Below, piece after piece: positions 18,882-28,600 of a DNA stretch of 64,000 bases. Location of the stretch: the NCBI RefSeq assembly GCF_002086285.1, contig NZ_MVHU01000012.1, forward strand, positions 1 to 64,000. The letters run 5' to 3'. The stretch is from Mycolicibacter kumamotonensis (GTDB lineage Bacteria > Actinomycetota > Actinomycetes > Mycobacteriales > Mycobacteriaceae). The stretch's first letter is position 1. Each line of letters starts with the position of its first letter. A program made the translations under genes and the position numbers. The notes under the pieces are model-generated. The model was not told where the DNA came from. It saw only the letters and a list, made by a program, of their open reading frames with translations, and made no database searches.

Positions 18882-20512
18882 CGGGTCTCTCCCCCGTTAG
18901 TGGCGCCCAGGTCGGCCGTAGCGCGGCGGACGGGCCGTTGATCCGGCGCCAACCCGTCGTGGGCGAGCAGCGCGTCGGAGCGCGACAAGGTCGGTCCAAG
19001 GGCGAACTGCGACAGCACCGACCACGGAATGGGCAGCGCGGGCTGGCTCAACCCGAGCGCAGCCACGGTGTCGCCGCTGGAATTTTCCGGGCCGCCGCCT
19101 TCGGTGCTGACCCCGTAGCGCACCCCGGTGTCGGAGATCCAGAACAGTGGCCCCGCAGTGGGTTCGGCGGTCGGGTCGCCGCTGACACTCTGGGTGAAGT
19201 AGCCGGTGCCCGGGGTCAGTGCGACCCGCGCGGCGGTGCCGCCGACTCCGGCGCCGACCAGATCCAGGGTGCGCACCCCGTCGCGCAGCGGCAGCGAGGA
19301 GCCGGACAGCAGCGTCAGCGCACTGGTGCTGGCGCCGGCGGGTTTACTCCAATGCGCGCACGTGAGTGGTTCCTGCACGGGATCGGTGAGACTGACCGGC
19401 TTTTCGGGGAAGCGGGAGGTGTCCAACGCGTGGGAGACCGGCAGCCGCGCGATGTCGTCGGCGCCGAGCAGCGGCGGCTTTTCCAGCCCGTGCGAGTCGG
19501 TGTTGCGCAGCACCGCGGCGAGCACTCCGGGGATCGGCTGCAGACCGTCCGGCAGCACCGCGTAGTAGCGCACGGTCGCGTCGGAGCCGCCCTCGAGGGT
19601 GTGCGCGGCCACGACCGCGCCGACCGGGGCGGCCGCGGGGAGGTCGAACGACGGCTTGTCACCGGCGCCGGGGATCAGCGGCGCGGTCAGTGCGGGCGCC
19701 TCCGGGATCACGTTGAACAGGCCGGTGGAGATCGAACGCGGCGCGGGGACGACCGAGCCGCGCTCGCCGATCCCGAGCGCACCGGTGATGGCGCGGTCGG
19801 ACAGGTCGATCCGGCTGCGTTTGCCCTCCCACAACAGCCAGGCGCCGGAACCGTTGTCGGCCAGCACCGCGCGCTGGGCATCCAGCGCCCCGGCCCGGGA
19901 GCCGCCGTCGCCCAGCGGCCCGGCGATCACCGTCACCCCGGCGTTCGTTCCGGCGACCGAGTCGCACACCGTCCAGTCCGCGTCGCGGCTGGCGTTCTGC
20001 ACCATCCGCTCCGGGGCGCCCGGTATGCCGATCAGGTTGCCGCGCGGAATCTTGTCCAGCCCAGTGCTTTTCACCGCGGTCGGGTTGACCGGACGCCCGA
20101 CGATCAGCCGTGCGGAGGTCAGGTTCAGCACCGGGTGCAGCTGGTCGCCGACACGCACGTACAGCGCCGACGTCGACTTGTCCGCCAGCACCGGATCGTT
20201 GGCGGCCGCACTGTTGGGCCAGATCAGGGTGAACACGAAGCAGCCGCCCGCGACGGTGGCCAGCACCAGCAGGCCCATCAGAACCGCACGCGCCTGCGAG
20301 CGCAGCGGCTCCACGAGCATCCGGGTGTCGTGCAGGGCTACGCCGGATGCGATCCGCCGCATCACGAACCGCCAGCCACTGACCTGGTGCTTGGTGACGA
20401 AACCGCGCCGGTACTCGACCCGGTCGGGGTTCTCGTTGACCGGGGTGCGGGAGGCGAACGAACGCCGCTCTCCGTCCATCAAATCGGTCCGGTCTTGCTG
20501 AGCGGCGCTCAC
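18878..20512 (-). CDS. eccB3: ESX-3 membrane component EccB3
   Basis: 544 residues (538 in M. tuberculosis). It has a cytoplasmic N-terminus with the conserved [15 protein letters not shown] segment, one transmembrane helix at about 80-105 and a large periplasmic domain with the repeated beta-rich R domains of EccB. EccB is the part of the inner-membrane complex that reaches into the periplasm. Its start overlaps the eccA3 stop by ATGA and its stop overlaps the eccC3 start. Confidence 0.96.
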   Translation of the reverse strand: MSAAQQDRTDLMDGERRSFASRTPVNENPDRVEYRRGFVTKHQVSGWRFVMRRIASGVALHDTRMLVEPLRSQARAVLMGLLVLATVAGGCFVFTLIWPNSAAANDPVLADKSTSALYVRVGDQLHPVLNLTSARLIVGRPVNPTAVKSTGLDKIPRGNLIGIPGAPERMVQNASRDADWTVCDSVAGTNAGVTVIAGPLGDGGSRAGALDAQRAVLADNGSGAWLLWEGKRSRIDLSDRAITGALGIGERGSVVPAPRSISTGLFNVIPEAPALTAPLIPGAGDKPSFDLPAAAPVGAVVAAHTLEGGSDATVRYYAVLPDGLQPIPGVLAAVLRNTDSHGLEKPPLLGADDIARLPVSHALDTSRFPEKPVSLTDPVQEPLTCAHWSKPAGASTSALTLLSGSSLPLRDGVRTLDLVGAGVGGTAARVALTPGTGYFTQSVSGDPTAEPTAGPLFWISDTGVRYGVSTEGGGPENSSGDTVAALGLSQPALPIPWSVLSQFALGPTLSRSDALLAHDGLAPDQRPVRRATADLGATNGGETR

Positions 20513-22341
20513 GCGTTCGCCTCCAGGCCCAGCCCGCGCAGCAACGGCGTCACCGAGTTACGGACGTCTTCGGTCGTGATGGTCATGAGCTCCTCATCGG
20601 TGAACACACCGGTCCCGGACTGTTCGGAGTGGTCGAGCCGGAACTCGCGCTCCTCCTCGGAGCGTTCCACGAGGTTCCGGACGAACCGGCCGTTGCCGGC
20701 GATGTCGAGGCTGCGCCGGGCGATCCCGTTGGCGTCGGGATGCGACGCCTCGGCCAGCTGGCCGAAGAGCGCCTGCATCTCCTCGAGGGCGGACTGCTCG
20801 AAGCGGCTGTCGCGCTGCTCGGCCATCTTGTAGGCGATCTCGACCAGCTCCGGCGGTTGGTACGACGGGAAGTCGATGCTGCGGGTGAACCGCGACCGCA
20901 GGCCTTCGTTGGTGTCCAGGAACCGGTCCAGGTCAGCCCGGTAGCCGGCGACGATCACCACCAGCCGGTCGCGGTCGTTCTCCATCCGCGCCAGCAGGGT
21001 GTCGATGGCGACCAGGCCGAAGTCGTTCTTGGCGCCGGTGGCCACCAACGCGTAGGCCTCGTCGAGGAACAGCACGCCGTCGAGCGCACTGTCGATGATC
21101 GCGTTGGTCTTGGCCTCGGTCTCACCGATGTGCTGACCGATCAGGTCGGCACGGTGCACCTCTTTGATGTTCTCTTTCTTCAACAGCCCGAGGCCGCAGT
21201 AGATCTTCGCCACCACGCGGGCGATGGTGGTCTTACCGGTCCCGGGAGGGCCGGCGAACACCAGGTGGTGGGTGCGCTGGCCGATGGCCAGGCCGTGCTG
21301 CTTGCGCACCACTTCCATGGCCACCGAGCTCTTGAGCCGCTGCACCTGGTTCTTGACCTCGGACAGCCCGATGAACTCACCGAGTTCGCGCTCGGCCTCG
21401 GCCAGCAGTTCGGCCTTGCGTTCGTGGGCGGCCGGGTCGATGAAGTCCTCGGCGCTCGGCTCGGTCTCGGGGTCCCAGGGGTCGGTTCGCGCCTCGATCC
21501 GGGCCGCGGTGGTCGTGACGATCCCGAAGCTGTGGTCGAGCAGGGCCTGCTCCACCTGCTCGTTCTCCGGGTTGGCGGCGTAGAGGTCCTGCAGCACCTC
21601 CTCGGCCGTCTCGTCGTCACCCTGCGCCCGCAGGATCAGCCCCTTGGCCAGCGCTCCGTCGGTGGCGGCGACCGCGATCGGACCGTCGGGCTCCTCCAGG
21701 TAGGACAGCGCCGGGGCGTACATGCCCAGCCGGGCCAGGGCGATGCCCAAGGCGATCTTGGCGGCGTGGGTGAACAGCTCGTCGCGGTCGGGGTCGTTGA
21801 CGATCGGGGTCAGCAGTTTGACCATGTCCGACCAGCGCCCGGCATGGTGGTTCACCGCGATCGCCAGCCAGCGCGCGTCGTTCCAGTCCGGACGCCGCTG
21901 GGTGATCTCGGCGACCACCGCGTTCGCCTCGGCGCACCGGCCGGCCATCGCCAGTTGTGCGGCGTGGGCCAGGTGGAAGTCGTCGGCTTCGGTGGCGCGC
22001 AGCTTCAGGTACAGCCCGGTGTCGTAGTGGAAGCCCAAAGCCCCCGCCGGCAGGTCCAGGCGCCGCTGCAGCGCCCCGGCGGTGGCGGCGGTCTGGGAGA
22101 CGGCGGCCAGCACCCGAGGCGATTGGTCACCGGCGGCGGCCAGGCCGGTCCAGGCGTCGCACTGCTCGTGCGCGATCCGGGTCAGCGCGGCGAATCCGGC
22201 GCGGGCGGCGGCCAGGTCGGCCGGCCGTTGCCGCTGGTACACCGGGATGCCCAGGGCACGGCAGCAGGTGGCGAAGCGGCTCAGGGTTTCCTCGTCCACG
22301 CGGGGTTGCGGTGTCAATAGAGCCGCGTCACCGTTGTTCAT
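20509..22341 (-). CDS. eccA3: ESX-3 AAA+ ATPase EccA3
   Basis: 610 residues (631 in M. tuberculosis). The N-terminal half is a TPR-like helical domain; the C-terminal half is a CbxX/CfqX-type AAA+ domain with Walker A GPPGTGKTT (near residue 367) and Walker B GVLFLDEAYAL. EccA is cytosolic and is thought to act on EspG-PE-PPE complexes. The ATG at 22341 has a GAAGGGGCGGG ribosome site. Just upstream lie the IdeR-like repeats, and further up the Zur box, so it is the first recognised gene of the metal-regulated operon. Confidence 0.96.
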   Translation of the reverse strand: MNNGDAALLTPQPRVDEETLSRFATCCRALGIPVYQRQRPADLAAARAGFAALTRIAHEQCDAWTGLAAAGDQSPRVLAAVSQTAATAGALQRRLDLPAGALGFHYDTGLYLKLRATEADDFHLAHAAQLAMAGRCAEANAVVAEITQRRPDWNDARWLAIAVNHHAGRWSDMVKLLTPIVNDPDRDELFTHAAKIALGIALARLGMYAPALSYLEEPDGPIAVAATDGALAKGLILRAQGDDETAEEVLQDLYAANPENEQVEQALLDHSFGIVTTTAARIEARTDPWDPETEPSAEDFIDPAAHERKAELLAEAERELGEFIGLSEVKNQVQRLKSSVAMEVVRKQHGLAIGQRTHHLVFAGPPGTGKTTIARVVAKIYCGLGLLKKENIKEVHRADLIGQHIGETEAKTNAIIDSALDGVLFLDEAYALVATGAKNDFGLVAIDTLLARMENDRDRLVVIVAGYRADLDRFLDTNEGLRSRFTRSIDFPSYQPPELVEIAYKMAEQRDSRFEQSALEEMQALFGQLAEASHPDANGIARRSLDIAGNGRFVRNLVERSEEEREFRLDHSEQSGTGVFTDEELMTITTEDVRNSVTPLLRGLGLEANA

Positions 22342-22514
22342 GCGTGGCCCGCCCCTTCACGAGTGTTGCCTAAGCTAACTCGGCTGAAGTTAGCATTGCA
22401 TAAGCTAACTGTCGAGGTGGGTCCAGACGATCGTCGAGTGGCTTCCATCACCGCGCTTCGCGCTTCGGCGGCAGGTAGACCCGGCACAAACGCGCCGAAA
22501 TCGTTCCAACCCAT
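22338..22514 (-). CDS. possible 58-residue leader ORF ahead of eccA3
   Basis: A short frame (starts MGWNDFGAFVPGLP) beginning at an ATG at 22514 with a strong AAGGAGCGAGGA ribosome site directly downstream of the Zur box. Its TGA overlaps the eccA3 ATG (ATGA), which would couple translation. It matches no family I know, and the IdeR-like repeats fall inside it, which argues that it may be only a chance frame or a zinc-specific leader. Reported because the ribosome site and the coupling are better than expected by chance. Confidence 0.3.
   Translation of the reverse strand: MGWNDFGAFVPGLPAAEARSAVMEATRRSSGPTSTVSLCNANFSRVSLGNTREGAGHA
22366..22413 (-). promoter_or_regulatory. IdeR-like iron-box region upstream of eccA3
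   Basis: Three copies of the half-site AGTTAGC / GCTAACT occur in alternating orientation within 48 bp. The element TTAGCATTGCATAAGCTAA (22391-22409) is a 19-bp imperfect palindrome matching 12 of 19 positions of the IdeR consensus; a second, starting TTAGCTTAGGC on the minus strand, matches 13 of 19. The region lies 25-75 bp upstream of the eccA3 start. IdeR represses ESX-3 when iron is sufficient in M. tuberculosis. The match is imperfect, so the assignment is probable, not certain. Confidence 0.55.
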
Positions 22515-22529
22515 TCCTCGCTCCTTATT

Positions 22530-22542
22530 GAAAATCATTTTC
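22530..22542 (-). promoter_or_regulatory. Zur (zinc uptake regulator) box upstream of the ESX-3 operon
   Basis: A perfect palindrome, GAAAAT-C-ATTTTC, within an A/T-rich island in otherwise GC-rich DNA. It matches the core of the mycobacterial Zur operator (TGAAAATnATTTTCA). It lies about 190 bp upstream of the eccA3 ATG and 66 bp past the stop of the methyltransferase gene. Zur control of ESX-3 is established in M. tuberculosis, so the operon here is likely zinc-repressed. Confidence 0.8.
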
Positions 22543-22608
22543 GATTGCAGTGGCACGTTACCGCACCCGGGCCTCGTTGGCGACGGCGGTCGGCATTCCC
22601 GGCGGTCG

Positions 22609-23508
22609 CTACCCTTTGACGGCCCGGACCAGCGAGTTGCGCGCGATCATCAGACCCGCCTCGGTGTCCGGATCCGGAACCGGACGGCCCAGCTCGCGCA
22701 GGTAGTCCGCCAGCGGCGTCGCGACCGCGGTCCAGCCCCGTGCGCCGAACCACTCATCGGCGGGGGCGCAGCGCTCGTTGTAGACCAGTCGATGGAAGAT
22801 GCGGCTGTCGTCGCCAGCCGCGACTTCTGCCTCCACCGCGGCCTGGAACGCCTCCGCCGGCAAGGGGGCGCCGTCCTCGACGGCGACGTGGCTGCCGGGC
22901 GCGGCGAGGTTGTCGATGCCGGTGAATAACTGGGCCTGCGCCTCGGCCGGAAGATAGATCAGTAATCCCTCGGCGATCCACGCCGAGGGCTGCTCGGGGT
23001 CGAAGCCACTGTCGCGGAGCGCCTGCGGCCAATCTTCACGCAGGTCGACGGCGACCTCCCGGCGCTGCGCCCCCGGCCTGATGCCGCGCTGCGAGAGCAC
23101 GTAGCTCTTGTACGCGAGCACCTGGGGCTGGTCCAGCTCGAAGATCGTCGTCCCGTCCGGCCAAGACAACCGGTAGGCGCGGGAGTCCAGCCCCGCCGCC
23201 AGGATGACCACCTGGCGCACCCCGGCCTCGACGGCGCGGCGGAAGTAGTCGTCGAAGTAGCGCGTGCGCGCGCCCTGGAAATTGACGAAGTGCTCCCCGA
23301 AATCACTGGTCAACAATTGATGACCCGGCAGGTTGCCCTCGATCACGGCCGCCCAGTCCCCGCCGGCCGCCCGGCAGAACAACTCGGCATAGGGATCGAC
23401 CGCCAACGGTTCGGGTTTACGGGCCTCCAGGGCCCTGGCGGTGGCCACGAACAAGGCGGTCGAACCGACGCTGGTGTTGATGTCCCAGCTATCACCTTCA
23501 CTACGCAT
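22609..23508 (-). CDS. SAM-dependent methyltransferase, Rv0281-like
   Basis: 299 residues from the second in-frame ATG (23508), which gives the family's typical MRSEGDSWD start. It has the TIGR00027/leucine carboxyl methyltransferase-like fold: [14 protein letters not shown], the SAM-binding [15 protein letters not shown] motif I, and GLLIYLP. This is a large mycobacterial family of putative O-methyltransferases with unknown substrates. A homologue of nearly the same size, Rv0281, lies directly upstream of eccA3 in M. tuberculosis, so the position is conserved. Its stop lies 66 bp before the Zur box. Confidence 0.9.
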   Translation of the reverse strand: MRSEGDSWDINTSVGSTALFVATARALEARKPEPLAVDPYAELFCRAAGGDWAAVIEGNLPGHQLLTSDFGEHFVNFQGARTRYFDDYFRRAVEAGVRQVVILAAGLDSRAYRLSWPDGTTIFELDQPQVLAYKSYVLSQRGIRPGAQRREVAVDLREDWPQALRDSGFDPEQPSAWIAEGLLIYLPAEAQAQLFTGIDNLAAPGSHVAVEDGAPLPAEAFQAAVEAEVAAGDDSRIFHRLVYNERCAPADEWFGARGWTAVATPLADYLRELGRPVPDPDTEAGLMIARNSLVRAVKG

Positions 23509-23581
23509 TACAGGCATTCCAGTGACCCTACGCCGCCGTAACCAGCGTGGAATCCCCCGAGGAACCGCGCTCCCCGCCCGC

Positions 23582-23869
23582 TCAGCCCCACTTGGCGGCT
23601 TCGGCGGTGTCGCGGGCGTTCATCATCAAGGTGTTGGTCTCATGCGTGGTCGCCATCGCGTGATAGGCCCGCACCAACTCCTCCATCGCCTGATTCCACT
23701 GCGCCTGCCACGCCTGATACGTCATCCCCGTATCGCCCTGCCACGCCGCCGACAACGCCGCCTGCTCACTGGCGATATCCGCACCCACCGCCTGCAACGT
23801 GCCCGCATACCCATTCATCTCAGCCGCATGGGCCAACATCGCCGGGTAGTTATACATAATCTGCGACAT
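23582..23869 (-). CDS. second EsxH copy, protein identical to the ESX-3 EsxH
   Basis: 95 residues identical to the protein at 12507-12794, including the WQGDTG turn. At the DNA level the two differ only by silent changes. It follows the second esxG by the same 14-bp spacer with the same sequence. It lies outside the ESX-3 operon, upstream of the methyltransferase, so it can be expressed separately from the secretion machinery. M. tuberculosis has comparable but divergent extra copies (EsxR/EsxS), not at this site. Confidence 0.96.
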   Translation of the reverse strand: MSQIMYNYPAMLAHAAEMNGYAGTLQAVGADIASEQAALSAAWQGDTGMTYQAWQAQWNQAMEELVRAYHAMATTHETNTLMMNARDTAEAAKWG

Positions 23870-23883
23870 CAGACTGCTCCTCC

Positions 23884-24177
23884 CTAAACCCCGGTGTAAC
23901 CCGACGCAGCAGCCGCATCAGCAGCCACATAGGTGCTACCGGCATCCGCCAGATTCGCCTGCGCCATATCCAGCAACGCATTCACCCGCGCCGCCATCGC
24001 CACAAACCGCGCATGCGACCCCTGAAACGCCGCCGCCGCCTCACCCACGTGAAACGCCTGCGCCGACAACGCCGCCTGCTCAGCCTGCGCCATCGTCGAC
24101 CGCATCAACGCCGCCTTGGCCCCAAACGCCGACTCCGACGCCACCAACTGCGGAATATGGGCATCCAACATACTCAT
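23884..24177 (-). CDS. second EsxG copy, protein identical to the ESX-3 EsxG
   Basis: 97 residues identical to the protein at 13099-13102's neighbour gene (12809-13102). The start was chosen as the ATG at 24177 by comparison with that copy; the frame stays open upstream to 24303, but that part is outside the duplicated block. Three silent or non-coding differences fall in or next to this gene. The upstream 218 bp to fdhD must supply its own promoter; no Zur or IdeR box was recognised there. Confidence 0.95.
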   Translation of the reverse strand: MSMLDAHIPQLVASESAFGAKAALMRSTMAQAEQAALSAQAFHVGEAAAAFQGSHARFVAMAARVNALLDMAQANLADAGSTYVAADAAAASGYTGV

Positions 24178-24395
24178 CACCGCACTCCCTTCTCTCCTAC
24201 CGGTTAGTCGTGAACCGTGCCGGTCCGGTTCCCGGGCCGCGACCCGTCGCGGCCGCGTCGTCGCAGCGCCACTGCGGCACTCCACGACGGTACGCCCGGG
24301 CAAGGAGGTTCGGTCAATAACAGAGGACGAATTGTCCGGAATGTAACAGGATCTGCGAATAATTCACCGGCGATATACCCGCGATTGCGGATTTG
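24178..24395. other. non-coding gap upstream of the second esxG
   Basis: 218 bp between the fdhD stop and the second esxG start. The part near 24310-24395 is A/T-richer than its surroundings (for example ATAATTC and GATATAC) and could hold the promoter for the second esxG-esxH pair. I could not place -10/-35 elements with confidence, and no Zur-like or IdeR-like palindrome was seen. Confidence 0.4.
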
Positions 24396-25220
24396 TCAGC
24401 CGACGATGCGGTCGGACCGGCTATAGACGTTCATCGAAGCGCCCCGCAGAAACGCCACCAGGGTCAATCCCGATTCGACGGCCAAGTCCACCGCCAGCGA
24501 CGACGGGGCCGACAGCGCGGCCAGCACCGGAACCCCGGCCATCACCGCCTTCTGGGTCAGCTCGAACGAGGCGCGGCCACTGACCAGCAGCACGCTGCCG
24601 GCCAGCGGCACGTGGCCGTGTTCGAGTGCCCACCCGATCACCTTGTCGACGGCGTTGTGCCGGCCGACGTCCTCGCGAACCGCCCGCATGGTGCCGCCGT
24701 CGGCGAAGTCAAACAGCGCCGCGGCATGCAGGCCACCGGTGGTGGCGAAGACGTCCTGGGCGGCCCGCAACTGGTCGGGCATCGCCGTCAGTGCCGCCGC
24801 GGTAAGGCGAACCGGGTCGTCCCCCGGGGCGTAGCGGCTGGCAAGCCGCACCGCTTCCAATGAGGCTTTGCCGCAGATGCCGCAGGACGAGGTGGTGTAG
24901 AAGTTTCGGGTGACGTCGACCGCGGGCGGCGGTACGTTCGGGGCCAGGGTCACGTCCAGCACGTTGTAGGTGTTGGTTCCGTCCGGCTGGGCGCAGTATC
25001 GCGCGGTGAGCACGTCATCGCGCCCGGTGATGATGCCCTCGGTGAGCAGAAAACCCTGCGCCAGCTCGATATCCGATCCGGGCGTGCGCATGGTGACCGT
25101 CAACGGAACACCGCCCAACCGGATTTCCAGCGGCTCCTCGACCGCCAGCGTCTCGGACCGCTGCGTCGCATCCCCTGCGGCAAGGTGGCTGACCCGCCGA
25201 CGCTGCGTTATCCGACTCAT
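24396..25220 (-). CDS. fdhD: formate dehydrogenase sulfurtransferase FdhD
   Basis: 274 residues from the ATG at 25220. FdhD takes sulfur from a cysteine desulfurase and delivers it to the bis-MGD molybdenum cofactor of formate dehydrogenase; without it the enzyme is inactive. The sulfur-carrying loop is visible as SSCGICG, with the family's [10 protein letters not shown] near the start and [11 protein letters not shown] near the end. It is divergent from the formate dehydrogenase operon with 89 bp between starts, which fits joint regulation. Confidence 0.95.
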   Translation of the reverse strand: MSRITQRRRVSHLAAGDATQRSETLAVEEPLEIRLGGVPLTVTMRTPGSDIELAQGFLLTEGIITGRDDVLTARYCAQPDGTNTYNVLDVTLAPNVPPPAVDVTRNFYTTSSCGICGKASLEAVRLASRYAPGDDPVRLTAAALTAMPDQLRAAQDVFATTGGLHAAALFDFADGGTMRAVREDVGRHNAVDKVIGWALEHGHVPLAGSVLLVSGRASFELTQKAVMAGVPVLAALSAPSSLAVDLAVESGLTLVAFLRGASMNVYSRSDRIVG

Positions 25221-25309
25221 CGCTCCATCATCGCGGGTCGGGTTCTGCGCCGCGCCCGGTTGCCGCGCAACAGCGCCTCGCATCGGGGCCACGGGACTAC
25301 GCTGCAGGG

Positions 25310-28300
25310 ATGGTTCAGCGAAAATTCCTGGAGTGGCCGGTAATCCGGCAACTGCGCACCGGCGACGTGTTCGGCCGCGGCCCGGCGGTCACCTCCGACC
25401 AGACCCGTGGCATCGCTCCGCGCACCGCGACCGCCGACCGGGTGGTGAGCAGCGTCTGCCCGTATTGCGCGGTCGGCTGCGGCCAGCGCGTCTACGTCAA
25501 GGACGAGAAGGTGGTGCAGATCGAGGGCGACCCGGACTCGCCGATCTCCCGCGGACGGCTGTGCCCCAAGGGTGCGGCCAGCGAACAGTTGGTCAACTCA
25601 CCGGGCCGCCAGATCACCGTGCTCTACCGGGCGCCCCGGGCCACCCGGTGGCAGCCGCTGGAGCTGGATACCGCGATCGACATGGTGGCAGACCGGTTCA
25701 TCGCGTCACGCCGGAACAAGTGGCAGGACACCGACGACGACGGCCGGCCGCTGCGGCGCACCATGGGGATCGCCTCGCTGGGCGGCGCCACGCTGGACAA
25801 CGAAGAGAACTACATCATCAAGAAGCTCTTCACCGCTGCCGGCGCGATACAGATCGACAACCAAGCTCGTATTTGACACTCCGCCACGGTTCCCGGTCTG
25901 GGAGCCTCCTTCGGTCGCGGTGGCGCGACGCAAACCCTGCAAGACATGGCGAATGCCGACTGCATCGTCATCCAGGGCTCCAACATGGCCGAGTGCCATC
26001 CGGTGGGTTTCCAGTGGGTCGAAGAAGCCAGGAGCCTGGGCGCCACCGTGATCCACGTCGATCCGCGGTTCACCCGCACCTCGGCGGTGTGCGACAAGCA
26101 CATTCCGATCCGGGCCGGCTCCGACGTGGTGCTGCTGGGTGCGCTGATCAACCACGTGCTCACCCACGACCTGTGGTTCCGTGAGTACGTGCTGGCCTAC
26201 ACCAATGCCGCAACGCTGATCAGTGAGGACTTCCGCGACACCGAGGACCTGGGTGGGCTGTTCTCCGGGTTCGATCCGCAGACCGGGCACTACGACCCGT
26301 CGAGTTGGGCCTACCAGAGTGCGGACGCCGACGGGGACGACATCGGCTCGCCCGGCGGGGGACACGAACACGGCGTCAGCGCATCGGGGCGCTCAGCCGG
26401 TGAGACACTCGGTGCCGCCGGAGCGCCGCTCGAGCACGCCCGGGTGCAGCGCGACGAAACCCTGACCCACCCGCGCACGGTGTTCCAGATCCTCAAACGG
26501 CACTACGCGCGCTACACACCGGAGATGGTTCGCGACGTCTGCGGTATCGACACCGCGATGTTCGACTACCTGGCCCGCGCGGTCACCGAGAACTCGGGAC
26601 GCGAACGCACCACCTGTTTCGCATACGCGGTGGGCTGGACGCAGCACACCCTGGGCGCGCAGTACATCCGCACCGCGGCGATCCTGCAGCTGCTGCTGGG
26701 CAATGTGGGCCGGCCCGGCGGCGGCGTCATGGCGCTGCGGGGGCATGCCAGCATTCAGGGCTCCACCGATATCCCGACGCTCTACGACTTGCTGCCCGGC
26801 TACCTGCCGATGCCCAAGGCCGGGCGCGACGACACCTTGGAGCAGTACCTGGACCGCGTCGGCTCCAAGAGCCAGAAGGGGTTTTGGGCCAATGCCGACG
26901 CGTATCTGGTCAGCCTGCTCAAGGCGTGGTGGGGTGACTCGGCGACCGCCGACAACGACTGGGCTTATCACTACCTGCCGAAGCTGACCGGCCCACACGG
27001 CACCTATCAGGCCGTGACCGGAATGCTGGCCGACGAGGTGGAGGGCTATTTCCTGCTCGGCCAGAACCCGGCGGTCGGTTCGGCCAACGGCCGTCAGCAA
27101 CGGTTGGGCATGTCGCACCTGAAGTGGTTGGTGGTGCGGGACCTGAACCTGATCGAGTCCGCGACCTGGTGGAAGGACGGGCCCGAGATCGCCTCCGGCG
27201 AGCTTCGCACCGAAGACATCGAGACCGAGGTGTTCTTCCTGCCCGCGGCCAGCCATGTCGAGAAGGCCGGGACGTTCACCCAGACCCAGCGGCTGCTGCA
27301 ATGGCGGCATCAGGCCGTCGCCCCACCGGGAGACTGCATCAGCGAACTGCAATTCTTCATCACGCTCGGCAACCGCATCCGCGCCAAGCTCGCCGGCTCC
27401 ACCGATCCGCGGGACCGCCCGCTGTTGGACCTGGTCTGGGATTACCCGGTCGATGAGCACGGGGACCCCGACCCGGAGTTCGTGCTGGCCGAGATCAACG
27501 GCCATCAGCTCACCGGCGACGACGCGGGCGCGCCGCTGTCGTCCTTCACCGAGCTGCGCGCCGACGGATCCACCGCCGGCGGCTGCTGGATCTATTGCGG
27601 GGTGTACGCCGACGGCGTCAACCAGGCCGCCCGCCGGGTGCCGCGCGGCGGGCCGAGCCCGAACCAGTCCGAATGGGGCTGGGCCTGGCCGGCCGACAGG
27701 CGGATCCTCTACAACCGTGCGTCGGCCGACCCGGACGGAGTGCCGTGGAGCGAACGCAAACGCTACGTCTGGTGGGATGCGCAGGCCGGCCGCTGGACCG
27801 GCCATGATGTGCCCGACTTCGTGATCGACCGCGCGCCGGGTGCTCGACCGGATCCGGCCTCGGGAGGTCCGGATGCGTTGGCCGGCGACGACCCGTTCAT
27901 CATGCAGCCCGACGGCAAGGGCTGGCTGTTCGCCCCGAAAGGGCTGGTGGACGGCCCGCTGCCCACCCACTACGAGCCGCAGGAGTCGCCGATCGCCAAC
28001 GCGGTCTATCGCCAGCAGCGCAACCCAGCCCGAATCACGTTCCCCCGCAAGGACAATCTTTCGGCTCCGAGCGCCGGGGAGCCGGGCGCCGATGTCTACC
28101 CGTACGTGTTCACCACCTACCGGCTCACCGAGCACCACACCGCCGGCGGGATGAGCCGCTGGCTGCCGTATCTGGCCGAGCTGCAACCGGAGATGTTCTG
28201 CGAGGTCTCGCCGGCCCTGGCCGCCGAACGGGGTCTGGAGAACTACGGCTGGGCCACCATCATCTCGCCGCGGGCGGCGATCGAGGCGCGGGTGCTGGTG

Positions 28301-28600
28301 ACCGACCGGATGACACCGCTGATCGTGGGCGGGCACACCGTGCACCAGATCGGGTTGCCCTACCACTGGGGAGTCGGCGGCGACGCCGTGGTCAGCGGGG
28401 ACGCCGCCAACGACCTGCTCGGGGTGACCCTTGACCCCAACGTGCAGATCCAGGAATCCAAGGCCGGGTCATGCGACATCCGGCCCGGCCGGCGCCCGCA
28501 CGGCGAGGAACTGCTGCGCCTGATCGCCGAGTACCAAAGCCGTTCCGGCACAACACCGGAGACCGGCAACACCGCTATCGACCCGGAAAGGCGGGACTGA
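25310..28600 (+). CDS. fdh: formate dehydrogenase catalytic subunit, selenoprotein (Sec189, TGA read-through)
   Basis: 1096 residues if the in-frame TGA at 25874-25876 is read as selenocysteine. Conventional reading gives a 188-residue piece and a separate frame starting at 25946, but the protein is continuous across the TGA: the codons before it read QIDNQARI and those after it [19 protein letters not shown], which is the Sec-centred signature of FdnG-type formate dehydrogenases. C50, C53, C57 and C85 bind a 4Fe-4S cluster; the rest is a bis-MGD molybdopterin domain with the [11 protein letters not shown] region. The enzyme oxidises formate to CO2. There is no twin-arginine signal, so it should face the cytoplasm. 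A Ser/His-rich insert (about residues 340-370) is unusual. It is followed by the iron-sulfur and membrane subunits in overlapping frames. Confidence 0.95.
25874..25906 (+). promoter_or_regulatory. Sec codon (TGA) and bacterial SECIS hairpin
   Basis: The TGA at 25874-25876 is followed by a hairpin: arm GGTTCCC (25888-25894), loop GGTCT (25895-25899), arm GGGAGCC (25900-25906), seven pairs including one G-U. The loop GGTCT and the 18-nt distance from TGA to loop are the same as in the well-studied E. coli fdhF SECIS element as I remember it. SelB binds this hairpin in the mRNA and brings Sec-tRNA to the UGA. Confidence 0.93.

Larger units (their letters stand above)
23580..24195. repeat. 616-bp duplicated esxG-esxH block (other copy 12505-13120)
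   Basis: Direct comparison with 12505-13120 (offset 11075) shows five substitutions in 616 bp, about 99.2% identity, with no gaps. Identity covers both genes, the 14-bp spacer and the ribosome site, and stops abruptly at both ends. All coding changes are silent. The two copies are in the same orientation, 11 kb apart, flanking most of the ESX-3 operon. This means a recent duplication or ongoing gene conversion, and recombination between them would delete ESX-3. Confidence 0.98.

Noticed and set aside
7712..22341. ESX-5 or ESX-1 rather than ESX-3
   Set aside because: Order, single-chain EccC, EsxG/EsxH and PE5/PPE4-type proteins, and the Rv0281- and Rv0293c-like flanks fit ESX-3 only.
24178..24303. 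N-terminal extension of the second EsxG (open frame to 24303)
   Set aside because: The duplicated block and the ESX-3 copy both start at the ATG corresponding to 24177; the extension is Arg-rich non-coding sequence.
25310..25876. Truncated 188-residue formate dehydrogenase pseudogene followed by a second gene at 25946
   Set aside because: The frame continues across the TGA with family-specific sequence, a SECIS hairpin follows, and the full Sec machinery lies downstream.
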